This document shows, in pieces, positions 10,222 through 19,982 of a stretch of 64,000 nucleotides of DNA. Origin of the DNA: Gracilaria gracilis (lineage: Eukaryota; Rhodophyta; Florideophyceae; Gracilariales; Gracilariaceae); assembly GCA_030374805.1 (NCBI GenBank), contig JARGSG010000195.1, forward strand, positions 62,001 through 126,000, read 5' to 3'. The position numbers and the translations under genes were made by a program. Each line of letters opens with the position of its first letter. The stretch's first letter is position 1. Below the pieces are notes generated by a model that saw nothing but the letters and a program-made list of their open reading frames with translations, was not told where the DNA came from and did no database searches.

Positions 10222-12226
10222 CACGCCTTCAGAGGAGCCCGAACGAATTCTCCGAGACGGCTCCGCACGTAACAGGTTAAAGTCCGTACGGAACGAGGAC
10301 GAGGCAATTGCTCTTGCCCCTTTTCCGGGAACGAAAAAGACGCCGCGGGGCGAAGCTGGCCCCGGGCCGCCACTCCTTACCGAAGGGACTACCGCACGGG
10401 ATCTCTGGGCAGAGATTGATTCCTGTGCCCTGCAGAGTCTCCGAACGGAAATTGAGGTCCACGTCCCCATGGCAGTGGAGACGTGTCTCAAGGAGCGAAT
10501 CCCGGCGCATCTGCACCAGGATATTCCACCGATCGTACACGACATGGTCAGGAATATCCTGGATACAAACCGTTCTGAACCTGCAACGTCACCTCTGAAC
10601 AGTACACTGACCGTACTGGTATCTCAGCTACTGACCCACCCACCCAAATCATTTATTGACCTTACGGACAATTCACCCGCCAGTGGCGAGGGGCAACACC
10701 GATCGGAACTGAAGAGGGCCCAACGAGGGGTCCGACCGGAGTGTACCTCCCGCCAGTCAACCCGCACGACGATCCGAACGGAAGCTCAGGAGATTCCTCC
10801 GAGGAGAGGAGGAATCGCATCCACAGAGGCGGTAGACCGAGCGGAAGTTCCGATTCGGATGACGCGCCCCGTAAACAGAAAGATCGCCGACGCCAGAGAA
10901 GGCGATGACCAGCCGGAATGGACTCGGACTCTTCGGAGTCATCGTCGGATGACGACGGCACGGATTCGGAAGACGACCAAAACTCCCGCAGCCCTCGACG
11001 GAGGGGAAAGTCCGATTGGTATCGTTCCCGTTTGGACAGGTTGATTCTGACACGCATCAAGCCCTTGAACGAGAAGCTCGCCAAAGTGGTGGACTATTGT
11101 ACATACATGTTGCTCAGGAGGAGTCAAACGTACAGTTCGCGGTTGGCGCGCAAGACTGCGCGCTACCAAAAGAAATTGAATGTCCAGAAGAAGGTTCATT
11201 CCTTTTCCAGGACAGATCCGATATTTGTTCTCAATTTCTTGCAACGGTCTAAAACCGCTTGCAACCATAACGGACTCACTGAGGGGGCAGCCCTCTCGTG
11301 TTTCCAATTTTACCTGACAGGACCGGCGCACGCTCTGGTTCAGTCACGACTTGAAGGTGAGTCTGGCACTGTCGACGGTACTCGGGATAGGTCTCTCCAC
11401 ACGTACGAAGAGGTAGTCAACTTCCTGTTGACCACGTACACAACGGATGAGATCATTGCTGACGCGGCCGCAGAGGGCACCCTCTACCGCCAAGCGTCTG
11501 GCACGTCCGAAACGGAATTCGCCCAGAAACTCTGGACGAAAGCGCTCCGCTGTGGGAACGTTTTTACTGATCGGAATTTGAAGGGGATCTTCGTCGAAGG
11601 ACTCCATCCCACCATACGGTCAAAGTGAGGAATCACCGCACCTTGCATCCCAATATCCGGAATCGTACGGAGACACCCATCGTGCCTCACGTCGACAGTC
11701 CGTTCCGGTCGATACTCAAAAACCAACCGCTCGGAAGGTTCACAGTATCGATACCCCGTCGGAATCAATCTACTCCGTATCGGAGGAAGACGAGGAGCAT
11801 ACCCTCACGTTTTCCCGCGCGTCCTCCATGCCCTTGCCTCCCACTACGCCCTCGGCTTCAACGCCTGCTGAGTCAGTTCGGTCTTATCCCAGCCCTGCCA
11901 GCTCCCGGGAACAACAACCCCGGGGGCAGGCGTCAGTTAAAACGCGTCAAATTAGCCTCTCACGGGAGCCCAACTGTTTTCAGTTGCTCCCAACGGACCT
12001 GAAAGAGAAGCTGTTGGCCATACTGGGGACTAATTATCAGCAACGCCTTGGGGAGGGCTATTATAATGCCTACCAGACCGGACGGAAACCTGAAACCCCT
12101 GGGGAGAACGTAGGATATCGCCAGGGCGGACAGTCTCGCCACCCGTACTCACAAAGACCGACACAGGCCGCTATGCTGGTCGAAAAGCCTTTTTCTGACC
12201 AGGAAAACGATCGGGAGGAAGCGTAG
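10222..12226 (+). pseudogene. Gypsy-type gag relic, frameshifted
   Basis: The capsid-like core lies at about 10918-11628. It is acidic at first (DSDSSESSSDDDGTDSEDD), then basic, then a helical block with FLQRSKTACNHNGLTEGAA, CFQFYLTGPAHALVQSRL and EFAQKLWTKALRCG. That is the layout of Gypsy gag proteins, which coat retrotransposon RNA. The N-terminal part (10222 to about 10680) is in another frame, the core is in the next (with TGA at 10906-10908), and after 11625 the frame changes again for a Ser/Pro/Gln-rich tail ending at 12226. No CCHC zinc knuckle is visible. The frameshifts mean it is not functional as it stands. It continues into a protease at 12.2-13.2 kb. Confidence 0.75.
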
Positions 12227-13205
12227 AGGCATCGCCTTTTCCACAGAGGCCTAGCCTCGCCCCGTCAGAGACAGACCGAACGGACTCCACCTGAGGGGAG
12301 CCCGCTTTCCTTACCTGTGACCTGACCGATAGGGATGTAGAAGCCGAAACGGTCCTCTTTTCTAGCGCGAACTACAAGGTGCACGTGTCGGTTGGCCTCA
12401 ATACGGCACTTATGTATCCATTAACGGAAGTTTTTGATACCGGAGCCAGACCCTGTCTGGTTCACGAACGCCATCTCCCTCCAAAATGGCGCTCAAACTC
12501 CGATCGTACGTAAGACCTCGAATCACGGACGCGTCAAAGAACCGAATGGACGTTGTGGCAGTTCTCCCCCTTATGGTCCGATTCGGTGACCTCAATGTAC
12601 GAGTACAGTTCCTGGTGGTTTCTAACCTCTCCACCAGCGTACTACTCGGTACTTCTTTTATTGACAAGTACGTCTTTGCAATACTACCACCGAAACGGAC
12701 AATACTCCTACGCAACTCCAAACCGGTGTCAATACAGTCTTCCGCCTACGGACCAAATGCAGCTTCCGCGCCGGAACCAGAACCCGAACGGGAAACCCCA
12801 TCTAATAAGATACAAGTTGCCCGTCCGGTTGTTCTACCCCCAATGTCGGAAACGAACGTCTTGGTAACCACCAAAACGTCCGGCTTGGTCTTTCTACAGT
12901 CTCATCACCGTACGGGATCGACGCTTGAGCTAAGACTCCTTGCGGGGGGAGTTATGGAACTCAGACAGGACGTACCTTTTTTCGTTCGCGTAGCGAACTT
13001 TTCTGACCGCTCGGTTCGACTACACAAGAACACCATTATCGGACTTGCCCTTTCATCTCTTGTAGCGCTCATTACTCCACAACCATCGCCGCGGAGCGAC
13101 GAGTCTAAGGGGGGGAAACAAATTCCTATTCCGGAGAGTAATTCCGAACGGGAAGACAAGGATACCGAACAGGAGCAAGAAACCGTACGGAAAGATGAGC
13201 AATGA
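12227..13205 (+). pseudogene. Retroviral-type aspartic protease and linker of the Gypsy relic
   Basis: The active-site segment EVFDTGARPCLVHERHL is read near 12430-12480. The next frame (12486-13205) gives VRVQFLVVSNLSTSVLLGT, the usual C-terminal half of retropepsins, and then a linker with VLPPMSETNVLV and FFVRVANFSDRSVRLHKN, which normally leads to reverse transcriptase. A TGA at 12292-12294 and a frameshift near 12480-12510 break it. The C-terminal tail is highly charged and stops at 13205. No reverse transcriptase, RNase H or integrase follows, so this copy is truncated or was a gag-pro-only element. Confidence 0.75.
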
Positions 13206-13293
13206 ATGCGATTATTTTCTATTGGAATCTAATCTCGACCTCGATCTGCCGCTGCACCACAGCCGCGCATGCGAGGAGTATGACATTATAAAA

Positions 13294-13590
13294 TCATAAA
13301 CAAAATTCAGACTCTCCAACAGAGGAGCTGGAGGCATCCGCGACCACTCGGAACTTATCTGGTGCCCAAAGTTTTTCTTCTTGCCTTCGTGGAGACTCTA
13401 TAGCCTCAGCGACATTTGCCCTCCTAGTTTCCTTCGACATGTTTACTTCTCCATCTTTGCTTCGCTCTACGTTCTGGCCGACCACTGCAGCGTTGATCGC
13501 CAGAACTGTTCAACACTGAGCAACTCTAATTTTATTTTGCTTAGAAGAGAGCACAGCTGTTTTGGCTTTCAGAAGGTGGTACATTGCGTC
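13294..13590 (-). other. Small unrecognised coding-like fragment
   Basis: A minus-strand frame gives DAMYHLLKAKTAVLSSKQ, then a TGA, then AINAAVVGQNVERSKDGE and MSKETRRANVAEAIESPR up to a stop at 13294. The composition looks protein-like, but I do not recognise it. It could be the 3' remnant of a gene cut by neighbouring elements. Confidence 0.25.
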
Positions 13591-13599
13591 AAGTAGCCC

Positions 13600-14041
13600 T
13601 CAACTGCAAAGTACTCTACATTGGAAAAGTAAGCGTGTATAGCACATAACGATCACAACGTCTGTGTTCTGCAAAGTGGAATAAAGGGTGCTATGTGTGG
13701 AATATTGGCTAGTTTTAGGCGTTATCTAGGGGCGCGGGGGAATGGCAGAGGCTGGCACTAAAAAAACTAACCAATTTTGGAATATTGTATTCCATCTCGC
13801 GCAGTTTAATGCTAGGGTCTCCTAGTATTTCGAGAGGTCCACCTCGCAACTGACCCCAACTACACTCTTTTCCAGGACCGTCTCCAAATTTTCCATCCGT
13901 GCTAGTTCCAATATCCATTTCGCCCGAAAATGCGAAGCAATTGCCAACCCAGCCACCCTAAGACATGCGCCCATTCCTTCCCATCTCCACCTCCACTCAA
14001 CACCGCCACCCCCTTACCATACTTTAGTCGATTTCCGCACC
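13600..14041. other. Gene-free stretch downstream of the coiled-coil ORF
   Basis: I see no supported gene here. A minus-strand open frame at 13715-13918 has no recognisable motif. Confidence 0.3.
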
Positions 14042-15052
14042 TCATGCGTTCGGATCCTGCGTTTCCGTCTCCTCAAACGTCATCTCGTAGAAGTTCCGCG
14101 GGCAGCTCTCCCCATTCTCGTACACCCTCCTCACCCCAGAACGGCTTCCCATACCACCCATCCTCCGCTCCCTCTGCTCTTCTAGTTTGCGCTCCGCCGT
14201 CTGCACCGCATGCACCGCGCTTCGAAACCCAGTAAAAGTCGCAACCCCCAGCCCCGGCCGCACCTCCTCTCCTGCCACCTTCTCTCCCTCCCTGCGTCTC
14301 TTCTTCAAGCGACTACCCACTTCCTTAGTCTTTGGCGTCACAGGCGATCTCTTCTCAATCTTCATTCCCCCTTTGGCACAACTTCCCCCCACCTCCCCTC
14401 CTGTCCAAGTCAGCATCCCCTTCACCTCCACCAACAACAACCGTGCCTTTTCCACCTCTCCAATCTGCATCTCCGGCATCTCCAACCTCCCCTTCAGCAT
14501 CACATTCTGCTCCCTCAGCTCCCGTATCTCCTTCCCTACGCATTCCACCATCCCATCCACATGACGACCCATCTCCAGTCCCAGCACCTTCAAACCATTC
14601 CGCAAATTAGATATTGCTTCCAATGACACCTCATTCCCCTCCTCACTCAGTACCGCCCCTCTCATCTTCGCCATACTCTCCACAATACAATCATCCATTC
14701 GCTCCTTCATCACAACTCCCAACAACCTCACCCGCTCCTTCATTTCCCCCGTAAATTGCTCTTTCCTACCTCCCGCTCCACCTCCACCCTCCATGTGCTC
14801 CCCAATCCCCAACTGGCTCAGGTGCACCGCCCCTTTCCTCCATATCCCATCCTTCTCTTCTTTCTTCTCCACCACCTTCGAGCCCACATCCGCAGCCCCT
14901 GCCTTCCCCACAGCCACAACATCCTCCTCTCGTGACCCTCCATCCACCCGCGCAACCTCGCCCACTTCCCGCTTCGGAGACGGCGTTTCTCCGATCTCCT
15001 TCCCTTCCAGGAACGCAAGAAGCTCCTCGTCTTTCCCGTATCCGTTGGACAT
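14042..15052 (-). CDS. Intact coiled-coil protein of unknown function, 336 aa
   Basis: This is the cleanest long ORF in the window. The first ATG in frame is at 15052 (MSNGYGKDEELLAFLEGKE); the frame stays open further upstream without an ATG. The protein is hydrophilic, with Lys/Glu-rich and Gly-rich stretches (GGGGAGGRKEQ). Two helical regions look like coiled coil: GEMKERVRLLGVVMKERMDD, and the span from ECVGKEIRELREQNVML to about 40 residues further on. A basic patch (SRLKKRRREGEKV) near the C-terminus could be a nuclear localisation signal. There is no signal peptide or membrane segment. The opposite strand also has open frames, but they are Pro/Ser-rich shadows. It could be a host protein or the structural ORF of a transposon; nothing nearby decides this. 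Confidence 0.5.
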   Translation of the reverse strand: MSNGYGKDEELLAFLEGKEIGETPSPKREVGEVARVDGGSREEDVVAVGKAGAADVGSKVVEKKEEKDGIWRKGAVHLSQLGIGEHMEGGGGAGGRKEQFTGEMKERVRLLGVVMKERMDDCIVESMAKMRGAVLSEEGNEVSLEAISNLRNGLKVLGLEMGRHVDGMVECVGKEIRELREQNVMLKGRLEMPEMQIGEVEKARLLLVEVKGMLTWTGGEVGGSCAKGGMKIEKRSPVTPKTKEVGSRLKKRRREGEKVAGEEVRPGLGVATFTGFRSAVHAVQTAERKLEEQRERRMGGMGSRSGVRRVYENGESCPRNFYEMTFEETETQDPNA

Positions 15053-15399
15053 CTTAGAAAAGCCAAAAGCGTCACCGAAAGCAAGAATTTGGTGCCATAC
15101 GGTGCAATCGACGCTGTCCTCGTTGTCTGTGCCAGTTCCTATGCGCACGGCCTATATCTGAAACCATAACTTACCCCTTGCTGTTCCGACCGGTTTCGCG
15201 CCAAAACCGTCACTGTACTGTACGCCTCGCCAGCACTCCACTATTTAACCCCCCCTGTCTCCTCTGACGCTCGCACATCCTCTCCAGTCACTACGTCTTG
15301 ACTGGCGACGTGTTCTTCTTCCGCCATACCCTCACTTGGTTCTGAGAAAAGCAAAACACGGGTGGTTGCATACTTGGAACCACCAGCGCGCCGTTGACA

Positions 15400-15463
15400 G
15401 CGGACCCAGGTGTCGTGGCGCTTCATCGGTGCACCGATGAAGCGCCATGACGCCCGGGCCGTA
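15400..15463. repeat. Palindrome copy P1 of the 73-bp family
   Basis: The core tggcgcttcatcggtg/caccgatgaagcgcca (15416-15447) is perfectly self-complementary, with imperfect outer arms. It is preceded by the same linker (gtggtt-gcatac...accacc-gcgcgccgttg) that separates units in the array at 16.6-17.1 kb, so it is an outlying array unit. Confidence 0.8.
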
Positions 15464-15654
15464 GTGGGGACAACAGACCTGCGTAAGCTACTGAAGAATG
15501 TATTACAGGGGGCTGTGAAGCAGACCCGAACGGGAGTTGTACATGGCTGCGATGTTTCTGCAAACGCGATATCCAGTAGTAGTAGCATGCGTGCCCCGGA
15601 TACAGATATTCGGGACCGACCGGGGCGGCAGGGCAAAAAAAATTTTAATTTTTT

Positions 15655-15728
15655 GGACAGCGGACCGATGTACAGTCGCGCTTCATCGGTGCACTGATGA
15701 AGCGCCGCGACACCCGGGTCCGCTGTCC
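15655..15728. repeat. Palindrome copy P2 of the 73-bp family
   Basis: The arms begin ggacagcggacc and end ggtccgctgtcc. The inner part is tcgcgcttcatcggtg and its complement with one mismatch (gcactgatg). It is a complete solitary copy, flanked by an AT-rich run on the left and a G-run on the right, with no array linker. This suggests the palindrome itself can move or be copied alone. Confidence 0.8.
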
Positions 15729-15729
15729 G

Positions 15730-16206
15730 GGGGGTGGTCTAGACCAACGGTCCTGGATGCTTTTGGAGGGATTGAAAACCACCCTAACACACTAATTTGA
15801 GTGTTTCCAGAGCATCCGCAGCAATGCTCACTATACTAACGTGACTAATAAATGCAGCCCCATTAGTGTCTCACTAGGCTCAAAGTCCCCGTGAATAAGG
15901 ATTTGACTTCATGTGAGTCTATTCTGTAAAGAAATGACTTATATGATGTTTGCGCACGAGCATTCGTGCGTGACAGTAGTGTGTAGAGATGCGCGTGTTT
16001 CGCCTACGGCTATACAGCAATATGTATCGAGCGGACGGTGTCCGCGCCAGTCCGTCGCCCCTGTGACGTTAGTGTAAAATTGAGACAACTTTATTGTTAT
16101 ATATATTTATATTATTACTTGGATTTTAGAAAGACCAATATCTTGGTGGAAGAGTAAAAGTTTCATTCCCTTAGGGAAAGGTTCGTATTACACTCTTCGG
16201 AAAAAA
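15730..16206. other. Gene-free stretch between palindrome copies
   Basis: No gene, and only weak short open frames. Near 16080-16130 it is AT-rich with a ttatatatatttatatt run. Confidence 0.4.
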
Positions 16207-16280
16207 CGCCAACCGGGCAATGGCTAGGAGTGCAATGGCGCTTCATCGTTGCACCCATGAACCACAATGCCCCTCGATCT
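16207..16280. repeat. Degenerate palindrome copy P3
   Basis: Contains ggcgcttcatcgttgcaccc followed by a decayed second arm (atgaaccacaatgccc). The core is recognisable but the outer arms are largely lost, so this is an old copy. Confidence 0.6.
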
Positions 16281-16520
16281 ACCATCTACCGCGTGAATGC
16301 ACAGTAGCGGGTCGCACAACGGGTTCCCTGGCCGACACTCCGACAAAGCAGACCGACAAGAACTCCAGATTTATCTTTCATGGCGCGCGGAGAGGGGATC
16401 GAGAGAAAGTGGTACTTCATCTATGACAGGTGATGCGTCAAAAAGATGTGAAGGAAAGCTTGAAGACGCGAGAGACACGGAACTAAATAAATGTGGAGAT
16501 ATACGCGATGTTACTAAGTA

Positions 16521-16594
16521 GGACAGTAGACTGGGGTCTCATTGCGCTTCATTGCTGCGCCGATGGAGCGCCACGCCACCCCGGACGGCTGTCC
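16521..16594. repeat. Diverged palindrome copy P4
   Basis: Runs from ggacag to ctgtcc with the core gcgcttcattgctgcgccga and gagcgccacgccacc. Several mismatches between the arms make it an intermediate-age copy. It is followed by an AT-rich stretch and then the tandem array. Confidence 0.65.
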
Positions 16595-16636
16595 CAAAAA
16601 GATTATGTAATTCCAATTAATTAAAACGACAGCCTG

Positions 16637-17112
16637 GGACAGCGGACCCAGGTGTCGTGGCACTTCATCGGTGCACCGATGGAGCGCCACGCCACCTTGG
16701 TCCGCTGTTTAAACGCCCCGTGTGTGGCAAACCTGTGGTAGTGGCATACGTGGCACCACCGGCGCGCCGTTGGCAGCGGAACCGGGTGTCGTGGAGCTTC
16801 ATCGGTGCACCGATGAAGCGCCACGCCACCCGGGGCCGCTGTCCCAACGCCCGGTGTATGGCAAACCTGTGGTAGTGGCATACGTGGCACCACCAGCGCG
16901 CCAATGGCAGCGGACCCGGGTGTCGTGGCGCTTCATTGGTGCACCGATGAAGCGCCACGCCACCTTGGTCCGCCGTCCGAACGCCCCGTGTGTGGCAAAC
17001 TTGTGGTAGTGGCATACGTGGCACCACCTGTGCGCCGTTGACAGGAGACCCGGTTGTCGTGGCGCTTCATCGGTGCACCGATGGAGCGCCATCGCACCCG
17101 GGTCCGCTGTCC
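16637..17112. repeat. Tandem array of four 73-bp palindromes, 134-bp period
   Basis: Four near-perfect palindromes (about 16637-16708, 16772-16844, 16906-16978, 17040-17112) alternate with a conserved 61-bp linker that includes gtgtggcaaacctgtggtag and ends gcgcgccgttg. Each palindrome runs from ggacagcggaccc through cttcatcggtgcaccgatga to gggtccgctgtcc, giving a stem of about 36 bp centred on ggtgcacc. Long open frames exist on both strands (ALHRCTDEAPRHPG repeated), but this is what a palindrome without stops produces; I do not regard them as genes. A transcript from either strand would fold into a row of long hairpins. Confidence 0.85.
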
Positions 17113-17401
17113 GAAAAAAATTGGGACTGGGCTCTTACTCTTGATCCCGCTGAGAACGAGGAGTGGTTGCGAGGTCTATAGACAACTCCCTTTGTGTAGC
17201 TGCACAATTTGTAGTCTCCAATGATTTAAACAGGTTCTGTAAACTGACCGTTATTGATTCCGCTATTCCATTCATCATACTCCCTTCCGTGTCCAATCAT
17301 CCTCACTCTTTCACACCGTTCTCCAAATCCCCTTTAATCTCCAATCTTTTTATCTTCCCTGTTTTCTTTCCTCAACTTGGGCATTTGTATCAATTAACAA
17401 C

Positions 17402-19380
17402 ATGGTGGACAAGGCAAGAACGCGGGGCACCCAGTCGCGCAAGAAGCCTGCAGGGAAGAAGAAGAAACTTAGTGAGGATAACAGAGGTTCAACACGAGTG
17501 GCTGCTAAAACAGCACCACGTCAATCACCAGCAGCGAAGGCCAACCACGGGCCTAATCCCACCGTTGGTCACCGCCATTCTCGGCGCAAAGGTACCCCTG
17601 GGAACGCCAGCGATGTACGTCAAAGCAGGCCATCGCCGAGCTCCCCAACGCGGTCCACTGGCAACGTTGAACAAAATCCCAACTCCGAAGAAATTTCACC
17701 GGTTCCGAAAGCTCGAGAACCGGCAGGTTCGTTGATAAGGGATATTGTGGAAAAGGTTCGAGTTTCACAAGAGGAACAAGAGAATGTCCGTGTCCCTGAA
17801 CTGGAAAGTAGTCCCACTGAGGCCTACAACGGAGTGTGGGCAATCCCACAACAATTCCACAGCCATCACCATTTTCGACGCGGAGGGAATCTACAGTTGC
17901 CTTGAAGCCCCGACGGGTCGGCATACAGCGTGTGGGAAGGGAAAATCCTCGGAACTCGAATTTGTCAGGGCCAAAAAAACTCAGAGAGGAGAACTCTGAG
18001 CGGCCTGTGGCTGACACTGTGGACAATGCGGAGAATGCAGGAGATGAAATAACTCCAGTATATCGTGCAATGAAGAGGACTCTAACCTCTACTGTTTCAC
18101 GAAGAACAGAAGTAGATGGAGTACAGGGGACAAGAGAGGTACATGAAGTGGAGCAGGAGGAAGAAGAAGACAGGGGAACTGTCGAGAAAGAAATCACGTC
18201 TTCTGGAAACCACAGAGATTTGCTGAAGAAATCAATAGATTCAAAGCAAAGGTGAAGAAGTTGGAGGAGGATTTGATGATACGAGGAATCCTTGTAAAGG
18301 TTGCGCAAGAGCAGAGCACAGCATTGAAGACTAAGCTTGAGGATAAGGAATTGGTGATTGAAGGTTTACGTGGTGCATTGAAACAGGAGGGCAGTAACAC
18401 TTCCCGTACCGGTGAACCCGGACGAATGGGACGAAAGAAGCATCGAATCGCTGTAAGCGATGCGTTTCGGGGGTTGCGCGAGGAGTGTATCACAATTTGT
18501 TGACTTGGGCCAGGAGAGAGACCAGTAAACTGTGTTTTGAAGGTGGGAAACCTTCAAGGAATTGGATCAATCGAGATGAGATATTGGAGGGAGCGACGGA
18601 GAATGGAGAAGGGATCATTCGAAACGAGGGGGATGGTGTCGCGATGGTTCCCAAGAATTTTGTGGAGCTCCTCGCCAGTTTTCGAATGTTCACACCATCT
18701 TTTGGATGGGGTGCGGATGCGCTGCTGAAGACTATGGTACATGGTGAGTTGAAAGAAGTGAGTTCGGAAGGAATCAGACAGGCGTCTTTCACAGAAAGTT
18801 GCATATTAGAAGTGTGTGCGGATATGTGTCTAAGGCAGAGAATGAAACAGACAATGAGTGATGTTGTGGGGGTGCGAAAGAACAATACAAGGGATAAATT
18901 GTTTTTGTTGTTGAGTTATGATCTAATATGGAGAAGAACGAAAGTGTTAGAAGAAAATGCCGATGAAGTTGAACAGCAGCTGAAGGAAGCACAAGAGAAT
19001 ATCTTACGACTTGGTGGGAATGGAACCCCCACCACGTCATGGTGGAGGAAGGCACCGCTTGATCGTTTGAAGTATTCGAAGGCTGAGAATGACGGGGATG
19101 AAATGGATACGAACGACCAGGACATGTTCTTCAGAAACACGGTAGGCGTAGAAGTGTTAAAGGACTTCATTGCGTATGATATTGAGGATAAAGAGGAAGG
19201 GACATTAGTGGATGGCACGATACTGACACTTGCACGCTTAGACGCGTGGATTCTGACGGTTGTCTCACTCTCGTTACTGCTCAATCTCCGAGAGGTGGGC
19301 AAAGGCAGAAACAGTTACTGAAGAAGTATGCGGAGTTATTACCTCTCTGTTTGAAAGAGTTGTTGGAAGATGTCTGGCAA
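17402..19380 (+). pseudogene. Coiled-coil protein gene, frame-disrupted, convergent with the KDZ transposase
   Basis: The gene begins at ATG 17402 (MVDKARTRGTQSRKKPAGKK), a basic, low-complexity N-terminus. The reading then shifts between three frames. 17836-18255 has an acidic stretch (VEQEEEEDRGTVEKE), 18200-18503 a coiled coil (VKKLEEDLMIRGILVKVAQE), and 18485-19321 a longer C-terminal domain (FVELLASFRMFTPSFGWGAD; a second coiled coil NADEVEQQLKEAQEN; GTILTLARLDAWILTVVSLS). The switches near 17830-17900, 18200 and 18490 could be frameshifts or small introns; I saw no clear GT-AG pair. It converges on the transposase at 19983-22916, so the two may be genes of one transposon. I recognise no domain. 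Confidence 0.45.
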
Positions 19381-19982
19381 CATGTAGAGAGAGGTTATTC
19401 CAACTAGTTCCATAACGATGGGAGTGCAGCACATGAATGGACTGGAGTGCTGGGGAATGATATGAGGGAGGCTACGATAGCGTTTTGAATGCCCTCGAGC
19501 TGAAAGATATACCTAACGCTGCGTGAACGTTTCTTCGTTGAAAATGTGAGCAAGAGATTGGGATCAGTTACAGATTGTTTTATCGGAGAGTGTTAGGAAA
19601 GGGACATGGATTTCAAGGAGATGGAAATGCTCTGTTTTGGAAGTAGCCCACCAGTGGGGAGAGGATTGCAACTTGGTGACAATGAACAAGAAGAATGACT
19701 GGGAATCTTTTACTGTTCTACTTCTATACGGGGTTCTCCGGGTTCAGTTGGGTTTTGAACAGGCTCATGATAAAACATACTGATGTAGAGTCGATGTTGA
19801 AACCATTGGAGTGTAGAAGAAAATGGCGGGGCTGGATAATTAGAACGAAATATATGTACTGTTCCCTGTATTGCTGAACCCGGAACCATTCCATACCAAG
19901 GGGTGAGGTGTTCTGAGGTTTTTAGTTTTGAATAAGCAGGGAAGGGCACAGTGTGGTTTTGCTCATCACTTGTAGCCCAACG

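Larger units (their letters stand above)
9490..13205. repeat. Domain enriched in CCG-NN-CGG dyads
   Basis: Across the gag-pro relic I count about 21 exact CCGNNCGG sites by eye, against roughly one expected by chance. They include CCGTACGG (about 10032, 10286, 12908, 13183), CCGAACGG (about 10440, 10774, 12268, 12787, 13143), CCGCACGG, CCGATCGG, CCGACCGG, CCGCTCGG and CCGGACGG. They fall in all reading frames and also in the non-coding leader, so they are not a codon-use effect. The motif resembles the dyads of 1-6.2 kb with a GC-biased outer arm. Confidence 0.7.

Noticed and set aside
9445-13600. Complete LTR retrotransposon
   Set aside because: No reverse transcriptase, integrase or second LTR was found after the protease, so only a gag-pro relic is claimed.
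14187-15161. Plus-strand Pro/Ser-rich frames opposite the coiled-coil ORF
   Set aside because: They are fragmented shadows of the single uninterrupted minus-strand ORF.
16657-17092. Overlapping open frames repeating ALHRCTDEAPRHPG on both strands
   Set aside because: They are readings of a palindrome in both directions; both strands give nearly the same peptide, as expected for an inverted repeat without stops.
16637-17112. CRISPR-like array of repeats and spacers
   Set aside because: The repeats are 73-bp palindromes and the 61-bp linkers are the same in every unit. There are no variable spacers or cas genes, and the context is eukaryotic.
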